In this document: one piece after another, positions 7,775 through 13,829 of the stretch | How positions within the stretch are numbered: the stretch's first letter is position 1 | Layout: the number at the start of each line of letters is the position of its first letter | Source of the DNA: Pseudomonadota bacterium | GTDB taxonomy: Bacteria; Pseudomonadota; Gammaproteobacteria; Steroidobacterales; Steroidobacteraceae | Length of the DNA stretch: 14,673 nucleotides | Assembly: GCA_023433515.1 (NCBI GenBank) | Contig: JAEZCN010000180.1 | Location: 1 to 14,673, forward strand | Reading direction: 5' to 3' | Made by a program: the position numbers and the translations under genes | The notes under the pieces: model-generated | The model's database searches: none | Seen by the model: the letters and a program-made list of their open reading frames with translations, nothing else | What the model was told of the DNA's origin: nothing

Positions 7775-8494
7775 TTACTTGACCTCCCGCTCGAGGCGCC
7801 CCTTCTCGAGGTGCAACACGCGATTCGCGCGCTCCGCGGCGTGCGGATCGTGGGTGACCATCACGATGGTCTTGCCATGTTCCTTGTTGAGCGCCTGCAG
7901 CAGGTCGAGCACTTCGTCGCCCGACTTGCGGTCGAGGTCGCCCGTGGGTTCGTCGCATAGCAGCAGCGTCGGGTCCGTGACGATCGCACGCGCGATGCCC
8001 ACGCGCTGCTCCTGGCCGCCCGACAGTTCGCGCGGTTTGTGTTTCATGCGCTCGCCGAGCCCGACGAGCTTGAGCGCGGTGTGCACGCGCTTGAGCCGCT
8101 CCGCGCGTCCGAGCTTCGTCAGCAACAACGGTAGTTCGACGTTGCGCTCGGCCGTGAGCACCGGCAGCAGGTTGTACATCTGGAACACGAAGCCGACATG
8201 ATCGGCGCGCCAGCGGCCGAGCGCCGCGTTCGAGAGCCGGTCGATCGAAACCCCGTCGACGTCGATGCTGCCGGTGGTCGGACGATCCAGCCCGCCGATG
8301 AGATTCAGCAGCGTGGTCTTGCCCGAGCCCGACGGCCCCATCAGCGCCACGAAGTCGCCGCGTGGCAGGTCGAGGTCCAGCTTCTCGAGCACCGGCACGA
8401 TTTCACTGCCGCGCTTGTACTGCTTGGCGACGCCACGCAGCTTGACCACCACCGGATCCGCCCTTCCAACTACCTGCTGTTCGACTGCCGACAT
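7775..8494 (-). CDS. ABC transporter ATP-binding protein, MacB/LolD type
   Basis: This 239-residue cytosolic ATPase has all the nucleotide-binding motifs: Walker A GPSGSGKTT (53-61), Q-loop Q105 in FVFQMYNLLP, signature LSGGQ (157-161), Walker B LLLCDE (177-182) followed by PTGDLD, and H-loop H215 in VMVTHD. The FQMYNLLP segment and overall length place it with LolD/MacB-type (type VII) exporters, consistent with the two FtsX-like permeases downstream. Residue 162 is Glu where LolD/MacB proteins usually have Gln after LSGGQ. The gap to the upstream adaptor gene is 33 bp and holds a 14-bp perfect palindrome. Confidence 0.96.
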   Translation of the reverse strand: MSAVEQQVVGRADPVVVKLRGVAKQYKRGSEIVPVLEKLDLDLPRGDFVALMGPSGSGKTTLLNLIGGLDRPTTGSIDVDGVSIDRLSNAALGRWRADHVGFVFQMYNLLPVLTAERNVELPLLLTKLGRAERLKRVHTALKLVGLGERMKHKPRELSGGQEQRVGIARAIVTDPTLLLCDEPTGDLDRKSGDEVLDLLQALNKEHGKTIVMVTHDPHAAERANRVLHLEKGRLEREVK

Positions 8495-8506
8495 GTTCCT
8501 GCCCTC

Positions 8507-8520
8507 TTCCAGTACTGGAA
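8507..8520. promoter_or_regulatory. Perfect 14-bp palindrome between adaptor and ATPase genes, operator candidate
   Basis: TTCCAGTACTGGAA is its own reverse complement. It lies in the 33-bp gap (8495-8527). Its 12-bp core recurs with one change at 9910-9921, upstream of the adaptor gene. Two similar dyads in the control regions of the same transport cluster suggest a shared dimeric regulator. A processing or attenuation hairpin is an alternative at this site. Confidence 0.5.
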
Positions 8521-8527
8521 AGTTTTC

Positions 8528-9763
8528 TCAGCTTTGCTTGAGTCTGACCTTGCCGCCGTCCTCGAGACCCTGCACGACCGGCGAGATCAGTTCCTCGCCG
8601 CTCTGCACGCCCGCACGGATCTCGACCGAGCCGCCGCTTTCGGCGCCCAGCGACACGGCGCGCCGTTCGGCGCGGCCGTCGTTGACCACCCACACGTAGG
8701 CCTCGCCGCCCACGCGCTGCACCGCGCCCTCGGGCACGCGGATGCGCGGACCCGCGTTCGCGTCCTGCTGCGCGGGCGCGTCGTCGAGGAAGCGCACCTT
8801 GATGCCCATGTCGGGCAGGATGCGCGGCTCGAGCTTCTCGAAGCCGATGCGCACGCGCACCGTGGCCTTCGTGCGATCCGCGGTCGGCACGATGTTGATG
8901 ACACGCGCCGGCAGCGGCGAATCCGGGTACGCATCGAGCGTCGCCTCGACCCGCTGGTTGGGCTTCACGCGGTTGATGTACGACTCGTTGACGTCGACCT
9001 CGATCTCGCGCGAGTCCATGTCGACGATGGTCGCGATGCCGGTGCGCGTGAATCCGCCGCTCGACATCGGCGAGAACATCTCGCCCGGCTGCGCGTTCTT
9101 CGAAATCACGACGCCCGAGAACGGCGCGCGCACTTCGAGATCCGCGTAGTCGACGCGACGCACCTGCAGGCCACTCTCGGCGACCTCGACCTGCGCCTTC
9201 GACGCTTCGAGCCGCGCCTTGAGCGCGTTCACCTCGGCGCGTGAGGCGTCGAGGGCGGTCTGGCTGATGAGCTGCTGCTTGACGAGCTGTTCGTTTCGTC
9301 CGAGGTTGCGCTCGGCCTCGGCGAGACGAACCTCGATTTCCGCGAGATTGCGGCGCTGGGCTTCGAGCTCGCGCTCCGCCATCGTGAGCATGGTCTTCGT
9401 GTTGATCGGATCGAGACGCGCCAGCACGTCGCCCTGCTTCACTTCCATGCCTTCCTCGACATAGATCTCGGCGATCTTGCCCATCACCTTCGAGGACACG
9501 GTGGAGATGCGGCGCGCGACGACGTAACCCGACGCGTTCAATACGGAGTTGCCGAGACTGGGCCCGCTGGATTCCGCCTCCGCGGTGATCGTGGTGACTT
9601 CGGTGGTCTTGCCACCGAACAACCAGAGGCTCACGGCAATCGCGGCGACGAGCGCGGTGCCGCCGATGATCCAGGCAACGATACGCTTGCCGGGACCACC
9701 GTCCGAGGGCCGAGTTGTGCGGTCGATGCGAAGCGAGCCGAGTGTCTCGGTGTCGAGAGCCAT
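8528..9763 (-). CDS. Periplasmic adaptor (membrane-fusion/HlyD-RND adaptor family)
   Basis: This 411-residue adaptor links an inner-membrane exporter to an outer-membrane channel. A cytoplasmic N-terminal tail precedes a single membrane anchor (about residues 28-50). A lipoyl-like half motif follows (GKIAEIYVEEGMEVKQGDVLARLDP, about 95-119). A long Glu/Arg-rich coiled coil covers about 122-205, then the second lipoyl half (ADLEVRAPFSGVVISKNAQPGE), a beta-barrel, and a membrane-proximal domain. The ATG at 9761-9763 was chosen because AGGGA precedes it by about 10 nt; an in-frame upstream ATG at 9868 has no ribosome-binding site. It is first in the eight-gene run. No TolC-like gene is in the window, so the outer-membrane partner must be elsewhere. 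Confidence 0.93.
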   Translation of the reverse strand: MALDTETLGSLRIDRTTRPSDGGPGKRIVAWIIGGTALVAAIAVSLWLFGGKTTEVTTITAEAESSGPSLGNSVLNASGYVVARRISTVSSKVMGKIAEIYVEEGMEVKQGDVLARLDPINTKTMLTMAERELEAQRRNLAEIEVRLAEAERNLGRNEQLVKQQLISQTALDASRAEVNALKARLEASKAQVEVAESGLQVRRVDYADLEVRAPFSGVVISKNAQPGEMFSPMSSGGFTRTGIATIVDMDSREIEVDVNESYINRVKPNQRVEATLDAYPDSPLPARVINIVPTADRTKATVRVRIGFEKLEPRILPDMGIKVRFLDDAPAQQDANAGPRIRVPEGAVQRVGGEAYVWVVNDGRAERRAVSLGAESGGSVEIRAGVQSGEELISPVVQGLEDGGKVRLKQS

Positions 9764-9908
9764 GCGCTGTAAGTCCCTGATCCTGTTAACGATTAGCCGT
9801 GCCTCGAGTGAGCGGAACCACGGCAGGCGCAAAGAGTAAAGGAAATCCGGCAGGGGAACACCTGTCATCTGTCATGCGCGTCATGTGAGATATCGCATCG
9901 CCGCTTTT

Positions 9909-9922
9909 GTCCAGTATTGGAC
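9909..9922. promoter_or_regulatory. Imperfect palindrome upstream of adaptor gene, operator candidate
   Basis: GTCCAGTATTGGAC has perfect 5-bp arms (GTCCA/TGGAC) and a near-symmetric centre. Its core TCCAGTATTGGA differs at one position from the core of the 8507-8520 palindrome. It lies about 146 bp upstream of the adaptor ATG, in the divergent control region. Confidence 0.45.
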
Positions 9923-10120
9923 GAATGCGAACACTGTAAGTCGACAGACGCGGGAACATTCTGCTCGCCGCTTCCCGATCGCTGTCTAACTAAAATCGCA
10001 TCACCGGCGGAATCCTTCCCGGCGGCAATGCCGCAAGCGAATGATTTGGTATTGGGGCGGTCCGCTTCAGCGTGCCGCAGAAATCCCTAGAATGGACGCA
10101 AGCGCCAGGACGGCCACGAC

Positions 10121-10127
10121 AAGAGGT
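10121..10127 (+). promoter_or_regulatory. Shine-Dalgarno site deciding the acyltransferase start
   Basis: AAGAGGT lies 6 nt before the ATG at 10134. Upstream in-frame ATGs (10041, 10092) lack any such site, so 10134 is the preferred start. Confidence 0.7.
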
Positions 10128-10133
10128 ATTCAA

Positions 10134-11294
10134 ATGGCCGGCCGGAGCATGCGTTGGGACGCCCTCGATGTACTGCGCGGCATCACGATCATCGTGATGC
10201 TGCTCAACATGACCCCCGGGTCGTGGTCGGCAAACTACTCGTTCATCACGCACGTGCAGTGGGAAGGCTGGGCGGTCGTCGACATGGTGGCGCCCGGATT
10301 CCTGTTCTGCATCGGTGTCGCGATGCCATTGTCGTTTGCGCGGCGCGCGGCCAAGGGTGACTCCCGTCAGGCGCTGCTGCGCCACGTGTTGTGGCGTGCG
10401 TTCGTGCTCGTCGCACTCGGCTTCCTGCTCAATTTCTATCTGACGCCCGACCTCGAGACCGTGCGCATCCCGAGCGTGTTGTCGCGCATCGGCCTGTGTT
10501 ACGGCATCGCGGGCGCGTTCGTCGTGCTGACCGCGCGTCAGGATGCCTCCGGCGCGCTGAGCTTCCGCACCGGGCTCATCGCGTGGACCTCGGTCGGCAT
10601 CCTGGTTTCGTACTGGGCCCTGCTCTATTTCGTGCCGGTGCCCGGCTTCGGCGCGCCGCGGTTCGATCCGGTCGGCAACTGGGGCGCGTACATCGACCGC
10701 GCCGTGATCGGCACGCAGCATTTCTTCCAGCATTACAAGATCGACGGCGAGGTCGTGTTCGATCCGGAAGGCATCCTTTCGACCTGGCCGGCGTGTTTCA
10801 ACGTGCTCGCGGGCGTGCTCACCGGCATGCATCTCGCGCGGCCCGACGCGAAACGGCCGGCAGCCACCGCGATGCTCGCGGGCGCGGCGATGATGACCCT
10901 TGCCTATCTGCTCGAGCCGCTCTGCCCGATCGTCAAGAACATCTGGACGAGCACGTTCGCGCTGTTCAGCGCGGGGTTCGCGCTTGCGCTGCTGGGCCTG
11001 TTGATGCCCGTCTCGCAGCAGCCCGGGGTGACGCAGGTACTGCAGCCGGCGCGCATCTTCGGCGAGAACCCGCTGCTCGCCTACATCATCAACTGGCTCA
11101 TGATGCCGTTGATCGACGCGAACTGGTTCGGCGCGCAGGACGCGCCACTGTCCCTGCGCGACGGCGGCCAGCAATGGCTGAGCCAGTTCCTCGAGCCGCG
11201 CGCGGCGTCGCTCGTGTTCGGCCTGTTGTGCATGGCGTTCATCCTGTTGATCCTGCTGTACTGTCACCGCAGGCGCTGGATCCTCAAGATCTGA
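10134..11294 (+). CDS. Polytopic membrane acyltransferase, HGSNAT/DUF1624-DUF5009-like
   Basis: This 386-residue protein is highly hydrophobic, with roughly nine to eleven membrane helices. The N-terminus RWDALDVLRGITIIVMLL...PGSW, then ITHVQWEGW and DMVAPGFLFCIG, matches the bacterial homologues of heparan-alpha-glucosaminide N-acetyltransferase (acyltransferase 5 / YeiB-like superfamily). H40 in ITHVQWEGW aligns with the His thought to carry the acetyl group in human HGSNAT (His269), which suggests transmembrane acetyl transfer from cytosolic acetyl-CoA to an extracytoplasmic sugar. GENPLLAYIINWLMM is a conserved C-terminal block of these proteins. It is transcribed divergently from the exporter cluster and 71 bp before tatD. 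The natural acceptor is unknown. Confidence 0.88.
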   Translation: MAGRSMRWDALDVLRGITIIVMLLNMTPGSWSANYSFITHVQWEGWAVVDMVAPGFLFCIGVAMPLSFARRAAKGDSRQALLRHVLWRAFVLVALGFLLNFYLTPDLETVRIPSVLSRIGLCYGIAGAFVVLTARQDASGALSFRTGLIAWTSVGILVSYWALLYFVPVPGFGAPRFDPVGNWGAYIDRAVIGTQHFFQHYKIDGEVVFDPEGILSTWPACFNVLAGVLTGMHLARPDAKRPAATAMLAGAAMMTLAYLLEPLCPIVKNIWTSTFALFSAGFALALLGLLMPVSQQPGVTQVLQPARIFGENPLLAYIINWLMMPLIDANWFGAQDAPLSLRDGGQQWLSQFLEPRAASLVFGLLCMAFILLILLYCHRRRWILKI

Positions 11295-11309
11295 GGGCCG
11301 GGCTCGAGC

Positions 11310-11337
11310 TTTCCGGGTCCGCCCGGGCGGTTAGAAT
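11310..11337 (+). promoter_or_regulatory. Possible tatD promoter
   Basis: TAGAAT (11332-11337) matches five of six bases of the -10 consensus. A poor -35 candidate, TTTCCG (11310-11315), lies 16 bp upstream. Transcription would start near 11344, leaving a leader of about 22 nt. The weak -35 makes this tentative. Confidence 0.35.
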
Positions 11338-11356
11338 CCGCGCCCCCGGACCCGGA
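11312..11356. repeat. 10-bp inverted repeat spanning the tatD leader
   Basis: TCCGGGTCCG (11312-11321) and CGGACCCGGA (11347-11356) are exact reverse complements with a 25-nt loop. Inside, CCGCCCGGGCGG (11319-11330) is a perfect palindrome that overlaps the left arm, so the two structures exclude each other. The right arm runs into GGATAGG, the tatD ribosome-binding region. On read-through mRNA from the upstream gene it could partly mask tatD translation or act as a weak terminator, but there is no U-tract. Confidence 0.5.
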
Positions 11357-11365
11357 TAGGCATCA

Positions 11366-12163
11366 GTGCAACTCATCGACATCGGCGCCAACCTCGCCCA
11401 CGACAGTTTCGATTCCGATCGCGATGCCGTGTTGGCGCGCGCCGCCGCCCATGGCGTCGTGCAGATGGTGGTGACCGGGTCGAGCGAGGAAAGCACGGCC
11501 AGGGCCATCGAGCTGTCCCGCGCGCATCCGCGCGTGCTGTTCGCCACCGCCGGTGTGCACCCGCATCACGCGGCCGATCTCACCGTCGAAGCCCTGCCCA
11601 CGCTCGAAGCCGCCGCGCGCGAGAACGAAGTCGTCGCGGTCGGCGAATGCGGCCTCGACTATTTCCGCGACTTCTCGCCACGCGACCTGCAACGGCGCGC
11701 GTTCCACTGGCAGCTCGAAGTCGCCGCGAAAGTTGGCAAGCCCGTATTCCTGCACCAACGCGACGCGCACGAGGATTTCTTCGCGATCCTGCGCGAACAT
11801 CGCGCCGCGATCAAAGGCGGCGTCGCGCATTGTTTCACGGCCGGCGAGAAGGAACGCGATGCCTATCTCGAGCTGGGACTCTTCATCGGCATCACCGGCT
11901 GGATCAACGACGAGCGCCGCGGCCTGCACCTGCGCGAGGTCGTGAAGGGAATTCCGGCGGACCGGCTCATGATCGAAACCGACGCGCCCTATCTACTGCC
12001 GCGCGACATCAAACCCGCGCCGAAGACGCGGCGCAATGAGCCGGCGTACCTGCCCTACGTGCTGCGGGCGATAGCGGCCTCGCGCGGTGAAACTCCCGAA
12101 GCGGTTGCGGCCGCGAGTACGGCAAACGCACGTGAGTTCTTCGGAATAGCAGCCCGAGCGTGA
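11366..12163 (+). CDS. tatD: TatD family metal-dependent nuclease
   Basis: TatD is a cytosolic TIM-barrel, divalent-metal 3'-5' exonuclease/DNase linked to DNA repair and degradation. The protein has 265 residues (E. coli TatD 260). It begins MQLIDIGANLAHDSF, as in TatD proper rather than the YcfH/YjjV branch. Metal ligands seen are E94 in GECGLDYFRD, H130 in VFLHQRDAH, H155 in GVAHCFTAG and D206 in IETDAPYLLPRD. The tail RRNEPAYLPYVL and ANAREFFGI is also TatD-like. The start is GTG at 11366-11368, with GGATAGG ending 5 nt upstream. No tatABC genes are adjacent. It converges on the membrane-protein gene, 13 bp away. Confidence 0.95.
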   Translation: MQLIDIGANLAHDSFDSDRDAVLARAAAHGVVQMVVTGSSEESTARAIELSRAHPRVLFATAGVHPHHAADLTVEALPTLEAAARENEVVAVGECGLDYFRDFSPRDLQRRAFHWQLEVAAKVGKPVFLHQRDAHEDFFAILREHRAAIKGGVAHCFTAGEKERDAYLELGLFIGITGWINDERRGLHLREVVKGIPADRLMIETDAPYLLPRDIKPAPKTRRNEPAYLPYVLRAIAASRGETPEAVAAASTANAREFFGIAARA

Positions 12164-12174
12164 TTCGAATCGGG
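12153..12174. terminator. Weak dyad between convergent tatD and membrane-protein genes
   Basis: CCCGA (12153-12157) pairs with TCGGG (12170-12174) around a loop that contains the perfect 10-bp palindrome GATTCGAATC (12162-12171). It overlaps the tatD stop and lies just before the opposing stop (12177-12179). There is no clear U-tract, so a terminator role is only plausible. Confidence 0.3.
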
Positions 12175-12176
12175 GG

Positions 12177-12647
12177 TTAGGCGGCCCGCTGCTCTCGCGC
12201 CTGCGTCGAAAACCAGCGCCGCGCCGGGGTGACGAACAAGAGAAGTGCCGAAACGACCTGGAGCAGGCTCTGAAGCGCGAAAATGCCCGCGAATAGCGGC
12301 GCGCCCGCAAACATCGTCGGGAGGCTCTTCAGTGAAATGGGAACACCGACCAGGAGCAGCAGCAGCAACACGATGCGTGCCCAGTTCTGTCCTTTCCAGA
12401 TGCCGTAGGTGAGTCCACCCAGGATCGCGATCGAAACGAGAGAGCTCAGCGCGTAGGACGCTAACTCCTCCGGGGAGACATTTCTCACGAACTGCAACGC
12501 GTTGAGCAACCCCAGGCCGAGCGAAGCCACGAGCAGCCACACCGCCAGATCGAGGAACCGCGGCCGGCCCATCGTTTCGGCTTCGTCGTCTCCGAGGGGT
12601 GCGCGCGGCGGCTGGTAGGGATTTTCGAGCGGATCCGGCGTGCTCAT
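12177..12647 (-). CDS. Small four-helix membrane protein, unknown function
   Basis: This 156-residue protein has a short Pro-rich cytosolic N-terminus (PLENPYQPPRAPLGDDEAE) and four predicted membrane helices (about residues 32-55, 63-85, 91-110 and 118-140). The tail is Arg-rich and cytosolic. NPYQPP-type N-termini are common in small uncharacterised membrane proteins, and I recognise no functional family. The ATG (12645-12647) overlaps the AraC-type regulator stop as ATGA, so the two are probably co-translated. It may be the regulator's target or sensor partner, but that is inferred from position only. Confidence 0.85.
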   Translation of the reverse strand: MSTPDPLENPYQPPRAPLGDDEAETMGRPRFLDLAVWLLVASLGLGLLNALQFVRNVSPEELASYALSSLVSIAILGGLTYGIWKGQNWARIVLLLLLLVGVPISLKSLPTMFAGAPLFAGIFALQSLLQVVSALLLFVTPARRWFSTQAREQRAA

Positions 12648-13660
12648 GCGTGAGACGCCTTGCGCGGCGCATTCGCGGCCTCTCGTGCAGGAAACGCCGA
12701 CGACTGCGCGCGCACTTCCCGTCGATACTTCGCCGGCGGCATCGTGAAACGCCGCTTGAACGCGCGATTGAACGCGGCTTCTGACTCGTAACCCACGTCG
12801 AGCGCGACGCGTTGCACGCTGCGACTGGTCGAGCGCAGCGCCTCGGCGCCGAGATCGAGCCGCCATTCGGTGAGATACGTCATCGGCGCCTGGCCGAGAT
12901 ACTTCGCGAACTTCTCGGTGAGACCCGAGCGTGAGACGCCGGCATGCTGCGCGAGCTCCTCGAGCGTCCATTCGCGCGCGGGCTCGCGGTGCAGGGCCGC
13001 GAGCGCGCGGCCGACGGCAGGGTCACCCGCCCCCGCGAGCCAGCCGCTGCGGCCTTCGGGCAGACTGAGCAGATATCGCCTCAGGACTTCGGCGAACAGC
13101 ACTTCGGCGAGATGCGCGAGGATGACCGCGCTGCCGGGCGCGGCGACGCTGGCCTGGTCGACTGCGTGCCGCAGGGTTTTCTCGAACCATTCGCCTGCCG
13201 GGTCCGAGCGCAGGTTCACGCGCAACGCGCGCGGCAACCCTGCGAGCACGGGCCTGATCAACTGCGCGTCACAGGCGAGGTACCCGCACACGAGGCCGGT
13301 GTTTTCCCCGCCTCCGCCGAAATCCGCGAGCCGGATTCGTCCGGCCATGAGCGCATCTATCGCACTCCCGCCATCGATGGGTTTGCAGGCGGGACCATTA
13401 CCCATGAGGTGCGGATCGCCATGCGGGATCATGACGATGTCGCCTGCGATCAGCGGCGTGGTCTCCTCGCCGACTCGCACGTACGCGGCGCCTTCGCTGA
13501 TGTAGTGATACTCGATGCAGTGGGTCGCCCCCGGCGAGACGAACGGCAGGAACGCGCTCGATTTCGGCGCATCGATGCACCACGGCGCCGTGCAGCGCGA
13601 CTTGAAGAACATCGCACCCGAGAGCTTCACGGCGCGGAGTAGTTCGGAAAGTGCGTCCAT
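12644..13660 (-). CDS. AraC family transcriptional regulator with N-terminal cupin domain
   Basis: This 338-residue cytosolic regulator has an N-terminal cupin-like sensor (about residues 5-200; Cupin_6 type) and a C-terminal AraC DNA-binding domain (about 215-316). The first helix-turn-helix is WTLEELAQHAGVSRSGLTEKF (around 231-251). The second is around 281-303, with the family hallmark VALDVGYESEAAFNRAFKRRF and PPAKYRR after it. The ligand is unknown. It is divergent from the methyltransferase gene, and repeats in the 169-bp gap may be its operators. Its stop overlaps the membrane-protein start by 4 bp. The ATG is at 13658-13660. Confidence 0.94.
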   Translation of the reverse strand: MDALSELLRAVKLSGAMFFKSRCTAPWCIDAPKSSAFLPFVSPGATHCIEYHYISEGAAYVRVGEETTPLIAGDIVMIPHGDPHLMGNGPACKPIDGGSAIDALMAGRIRLADFGGGGENTGLVCGYLACDAQLIRPVLAGLPRALRVNLRSDPAGEWFEKTLRHAVDQASVAAPGSAVILAHLAEVLFAEVLRRYLLSLPEGRSGWLAGAGDPAVGRALAALHREPAREWTLEELAQHAGVSRSGLTEKFAKYLGQAPMTYLTEWRLDLGAEALRSTSRSVQRVALDVGYESEAAFNRAFKRRFTMPPAKYRREVRAQSSAFPAREAANAPRKASHA

Positions 13661-13664
13661 TCCC

Positions 13665-13694
13665 CAGTCTCGTTGAATGCAGTCTCGTTGGATG
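13665..13694. promoter_or_regulatory. Tandem 15-bp direct repeat just upstream of the araC-type gene
   Basis: CAGTCTCGTTGAATG (13665-13679) is followed immediately by CAGTCTCGTTGGATG (13680-13694), identical but for one base. It lies 4 bp upstream of the regulator start. AraC-family proteins often bind direct repeats, so this may be an autoregulatory site. A recent tandem duplication without function is the alternative. Confidence 0.5.
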
Positions 13695-13705
13695 GCGGGG
13701 CAAAT

Positions 13706-13754
13706 TCTGAGGCAGATCGGTCAAGTGCGCGAGGGGGCGCTGGCATCTGAGGCA
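13706..13754. promoter_or_regulatory. Spaced direct repeat TCTGAGGCA in the divergent control region
   Basis: TCTGAGGCA occurs at 13706-13714 and again at 13746-13754, a 40-bp separation (close to four helical turns). Further GGCA words flank both copies (13699-13702, 13742-13745, and GGCAAAT at 13781-13787). GGCA-containing half-sites in direct orientation are common for AraC-type regulators. The site sits 76-124 bp upstream of the methyltransferase ATG, a sensible position for an activator. Confidence 0.4.
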
Positions 13755-13829
13755 ATTGTTCCGGTCGTACGGCAAATCCCGCGCCGCGGCCGCCCTGGAC
13801 AATTCCCGTCCACGCAACAGGAGACTCCC

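Larger units (their letters stand above)
9764..10133. other. Divergent intergenic region between exporter cluster and acyltransferase gene
   Basis: No gene is supported in these 370 bases. The region holds the 14-bp imperfect palindrome at 9909-9922 and three GTCAT words (9864-9868, 9871-9875, 9880-9884). A -10-like TAAAAT (9991-9996, + strand) has no convincing -35. A short GCGGC-AAT-GCCGC hairpin lies at 10022-10034. On the minus strand the TGGACA half of the palindrome resembles a -35 hexamer, so a regulator bound there could overlap the adaptor promoter. The promoter reading is weak. Confidence 0.5.

Noticed and set aside
5404..9763. Calling the cluster macA/macB or lolCDE
   Set aside because: ATPase and permease are separate genes, unlike MacB. 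An adaptor and two distinct permeases do not fit LolCDE either. Family-level names are safer.
9761..9868. N-terminal extension of the adaptor protein from an ATG at 9868
   Set aside because: The extension has no ribosome-binding site and is not adaptor-like. The ATG at 9763 has AGGGA about 10 nt upstream.
9771..9960. Sigma-54 promoter upstream of the adaptor gene
   Set aside because: No TGGCAC-N5-TTGC arrangement could be found on the minus strand in this stretch.
9990..11267. Long open frame on the - strand opposite the acyltransferase gene
   Set aside because: Low-complexity Arg/Gln/His-rich translation, no motifs; antisense shadow of a recognisable membrane protein gene.
12162..12171. 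GATTCGAATC resembles the T-loop of a tRNA (GTTCGAATC)
   Set aside because: Upstream sequence is tatD coding. No acceptor stem, anticodon arm or CCA can be placed on either strand, so it is simply a short palindrome between convergent genes.
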